Of a DNA stretch of 32,678 nt, positions 31,243 through 32,678 are shown piece by piece; position 1 is the first letter of the stretch, and every line of letters begins with the position of its first letter. The notes under the pieces are model-generated. The model was not told the DNA's origin. It ran no database searches and saw only the letters and a list, made by a program, of their open reading frames with translations. A program made the translations under genes and the position numbers. Origin of the DNA: an uncultured Fibrobacter sp. (lineage in GTDB: Bacteria; Fibrobacterota; Fibrobacteria; Fibrobacterales; Fibrobacteraceae); the NCBI RefSeq assembly GCF_937877005.1, contig NZ_CALEFV010000185.1, positions 1-32,678 on the forward strand. The letters are read 5' to 3'.

Positions 31243-32678
31243 TAGACTCCTCGGCCTTCTTGGCCTTTTCTTCGGCTTCTTCGCGGGCCACATCCTTCAG
31301 GGTACGGGCAACCTTCACTTCCTTGAAGAAGATCAGGCTATCGCCTTCCTTGATGTCTTCGTAACCCTTAAGGCCGATACCGCATTCAAAGCCACGAGCG
31401 ACAGACTTGACGTCGTCCTTCATGCGCTTCAAGGACTGGACCACAGTCGTACCGAGTTCCACACCGTTGCGGTACACGCGCACATGGCTGGTACGGTCGA
31501 CTTCGCCGTCGGTAACCATACAGCCAGCGATGAGACCGACCTTCGGAATCTTGAACACCTGACGGATTTCGGCTTCGCCGGAGAGTTCTTCGCGCATGGT
31601 CGGCTTCAACAGGCCTTCCACAGCGTTCGTGATATCTTCGATGCAGTCGTAAATCACGCGGTAGTTGCGGATTTCGATGCCTTCCTTCTGGGCCATTTCG
31701 CGGATAGAAAGCGACGGCATCAAGTGGAAGGAAATAATGATTGCCTGTGCGGTCGTAGCGAGCAAGATATCGGATTCCGTAATGGTACCCACGCCCTTGC
31801 GGATAATGTTGACGCGCACTTCCTTGTTGGTAAGCTTTTCGAGGCTTGCTGCAAGAGCTTCTGCAGAACCGCCCACGTCGGCCTTGACAATAAGGTTGAG
31901 TTCGGAGAGCTTACCTTCCTTACGATCGTTGAAGGTATCTTCCAAAGTCTTCACGTTACGGGAACGCAGGTCGCGTTCACGGGCAGCCATACGGCGCTTG
32001 GAGGCAATTTCACGTGCAGTCTTTTCGTCTTCGACCACGATCAGGTCATCACCGGCCTGCGGAGTACCGTCAAAGCCGAGCACCTGACACGGAGCAGACG
32101 GAGGAGCTTCCTTCATCTGTTCGCCACGTTCGTTAAACATAGCACGGACACGACCAGCGTAAATACCGCAAACGAACGGGTCACCTACATGGAGCGTACC
32201 GTTCTGCACCAGGATCGTCGCCATGGAACCCTTACCCACGTCGAGCTTGGATTCCACCACGGCACCGCGAGCGTGTGCATCGGGGTTCGCCTTGAGTTCA
32301 AGCACTTCGGCTTCGAGGGCGAGCGTTTCCAAGAGGTCGTCCATGCCCTGACCCGTACGCGCAGAAACTTCGATACAGCTGGTAGAACCGCCCCACTGTT
32401 CCACTTCCACGCCGCGTTCGGCGAGCTGGGCGCGAATCTTGTCGGGGTTAGCGGTCGGCAAGTCGATCTTCGTGATCGCAACGACCATCGGCACCTTTTC
32501 GCGCTTGGCAAGTTCAATAGATTCAACGGTCTGCGGCATCACCATGGAGTCGGCAGCAACTACAAGCACGATTACGTCGGTCACCTGAGAACCGCGAGCA
32601 CGCATAGCACTAAACGCTTCGTGACCCGGAGTATCGAGGAAGGTCACCTTTCCCTGCTTGGTCGTGACTTCGTATGCA
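31232..32678 (-). CDS. infB: Translation initiation factor IF-2, C-terminal part (runs off right edge)
   Basis: The visible ~481 residues include the second half of the GTPase domain and domains II, III and the fMet-tRNA-binding C-terminal domain. At the edge is VTFLDTPGHEAF, the G3 box, with His in the catalytic position. The G4 box reads ITKIDLP, with Thr where IF-2 usually has Asn. Further on are VVESKLDVGKGSMATILVQ-type domain II, VKADVGGSAEALAASLEKL and the C-terminal GCMVTDGEV. The frame is open to the edge, so the N-terminal domains and the G1 loop lie outside. It heads an infB-rbfA-truB-ribF operon. Confidence 0.95.
   Translation of the reverse strand, partial: AYEVTTKQGKVTFLDTPGHEAFSAMRARGSQVTDVIVLVVAADSMVMPQTVESIELAKREKVPMVVAITKIDLPTANPDKIRAQLAERGVEVEQWGGSTSCIEVSARTGQGMDDLLETLALEAEVLELKANPDAHARGAVVESKLDVGKGSMATILVQNGTLHVGDPFVCGIYAGRVRAMFNERGEQMKEAPPSAPCQVLGFDGTPQAGDDLIVVEDEKTAREIASKRRMAARERDLRSRNVKTLEDTFNDRKEGKLSELNLIVKADVGGSAEALAASLEKLTNKEVRVNIIRKGVGTITESDILLATTAQAIIISFHLMPSLSIREMAQKEGIEIRNYRVIYDCIEDITNAVEGLLKPTMREELSGEAEIRQVFKIPKVGLIAGCMVTDGEVDRTSHVRVYRNGVELGTTVVQSLKRMKDDVKSVARGFECGIGLKGYEDIKEGDSLIFFKEVKVARTLKDVAREEAEEKAKKAEESNES

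Noticed and set aside
1..32678. CRISPR array, tRNA/rRNA genes, complete insertion sequence, defence or biosynthetic system
   Set aside because: No regularly spaced identical repeats, no RNA gene signatures, no transposase and no such gene sets were visible.

Overview
The window reads as two unrelated pieces of DNA joined near position 8,130. Positions 1 to about 8,130 look like a Clostridia/Ruminococcus-type Firmicute: strong AGGAGG-type ribosome binding sites, near-consensus sigma-A promoters with 17-bp spacers, and hemZ and rlmD-type genes of Firmicute character. Positions from about 8,130 to the end look like a Fibrobacter-type Gram-negative: an outer-membrane beta-barrel protein, a dcw cell-division/peptidoglycan cluster, purT, rsmE, and an infB-rbfA-truB-ribF operon. 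Both groups live in the rumen, so a chimeric metagenome contig is the simplest reading. Taxonomy is inferred from the proteins and signals; no search was run.

Left part. A lactose-type catabolic unit (GPH-family sugar permease, then a GH2 beta-galactosidase running off the left edge) is transcribed leftward, divergently from an AraC-family regulator. Next come an isochorismatase-family hydrolase, a scar of a truncated GNAT acetyltransferase joined to a truncated serine recombinase, a bidirectional-looking terminator, a membrane protein of unknown function, and a leftward pair hemZ-rlmD. The hemZ N-terminus is missing. In its place, in frame, is the first ~114 residues of a NagD-like HAD phosphatase that belongs to the right-hand genome.

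Right part. rsmE and a 7TM-HD-GYP signalling protein are on the plus strand. Everything else is on the minus strand, read from high to low coordinates: infB-rbfA-truB-ribF (translation and flavin cofactors), a flavin-reductase-like gene closed by a perfect terminator, then mraZ-rsmH-ftsL-ftsI-murE-murF-ftsW-murG-murC-ftsQ-ftsA-ftsZ, an outer-membrane protein and purT. The dcw genes overlap by 1 to 14 nt or lie within about 35 nt of each other, so they form one translationally coupled operon. It lacks mraY, murD, murB and ddl. The MraZ repressor has a plausible operator of 10-bp-phased TGGTA repeats over its own promoter.

No clearly new defence or mobile system was found. The observations most worth checking are the genome junction and its fused ORF, a palindromic in-frame insertion in truB, degenerate heptad repeats in two Fibrobacter-type intergenic regions, the compact dcw cluster without mraY/murD, the mraZ operator, and a run of three hairpins between ftsZ and the outer-membrane protein gene.
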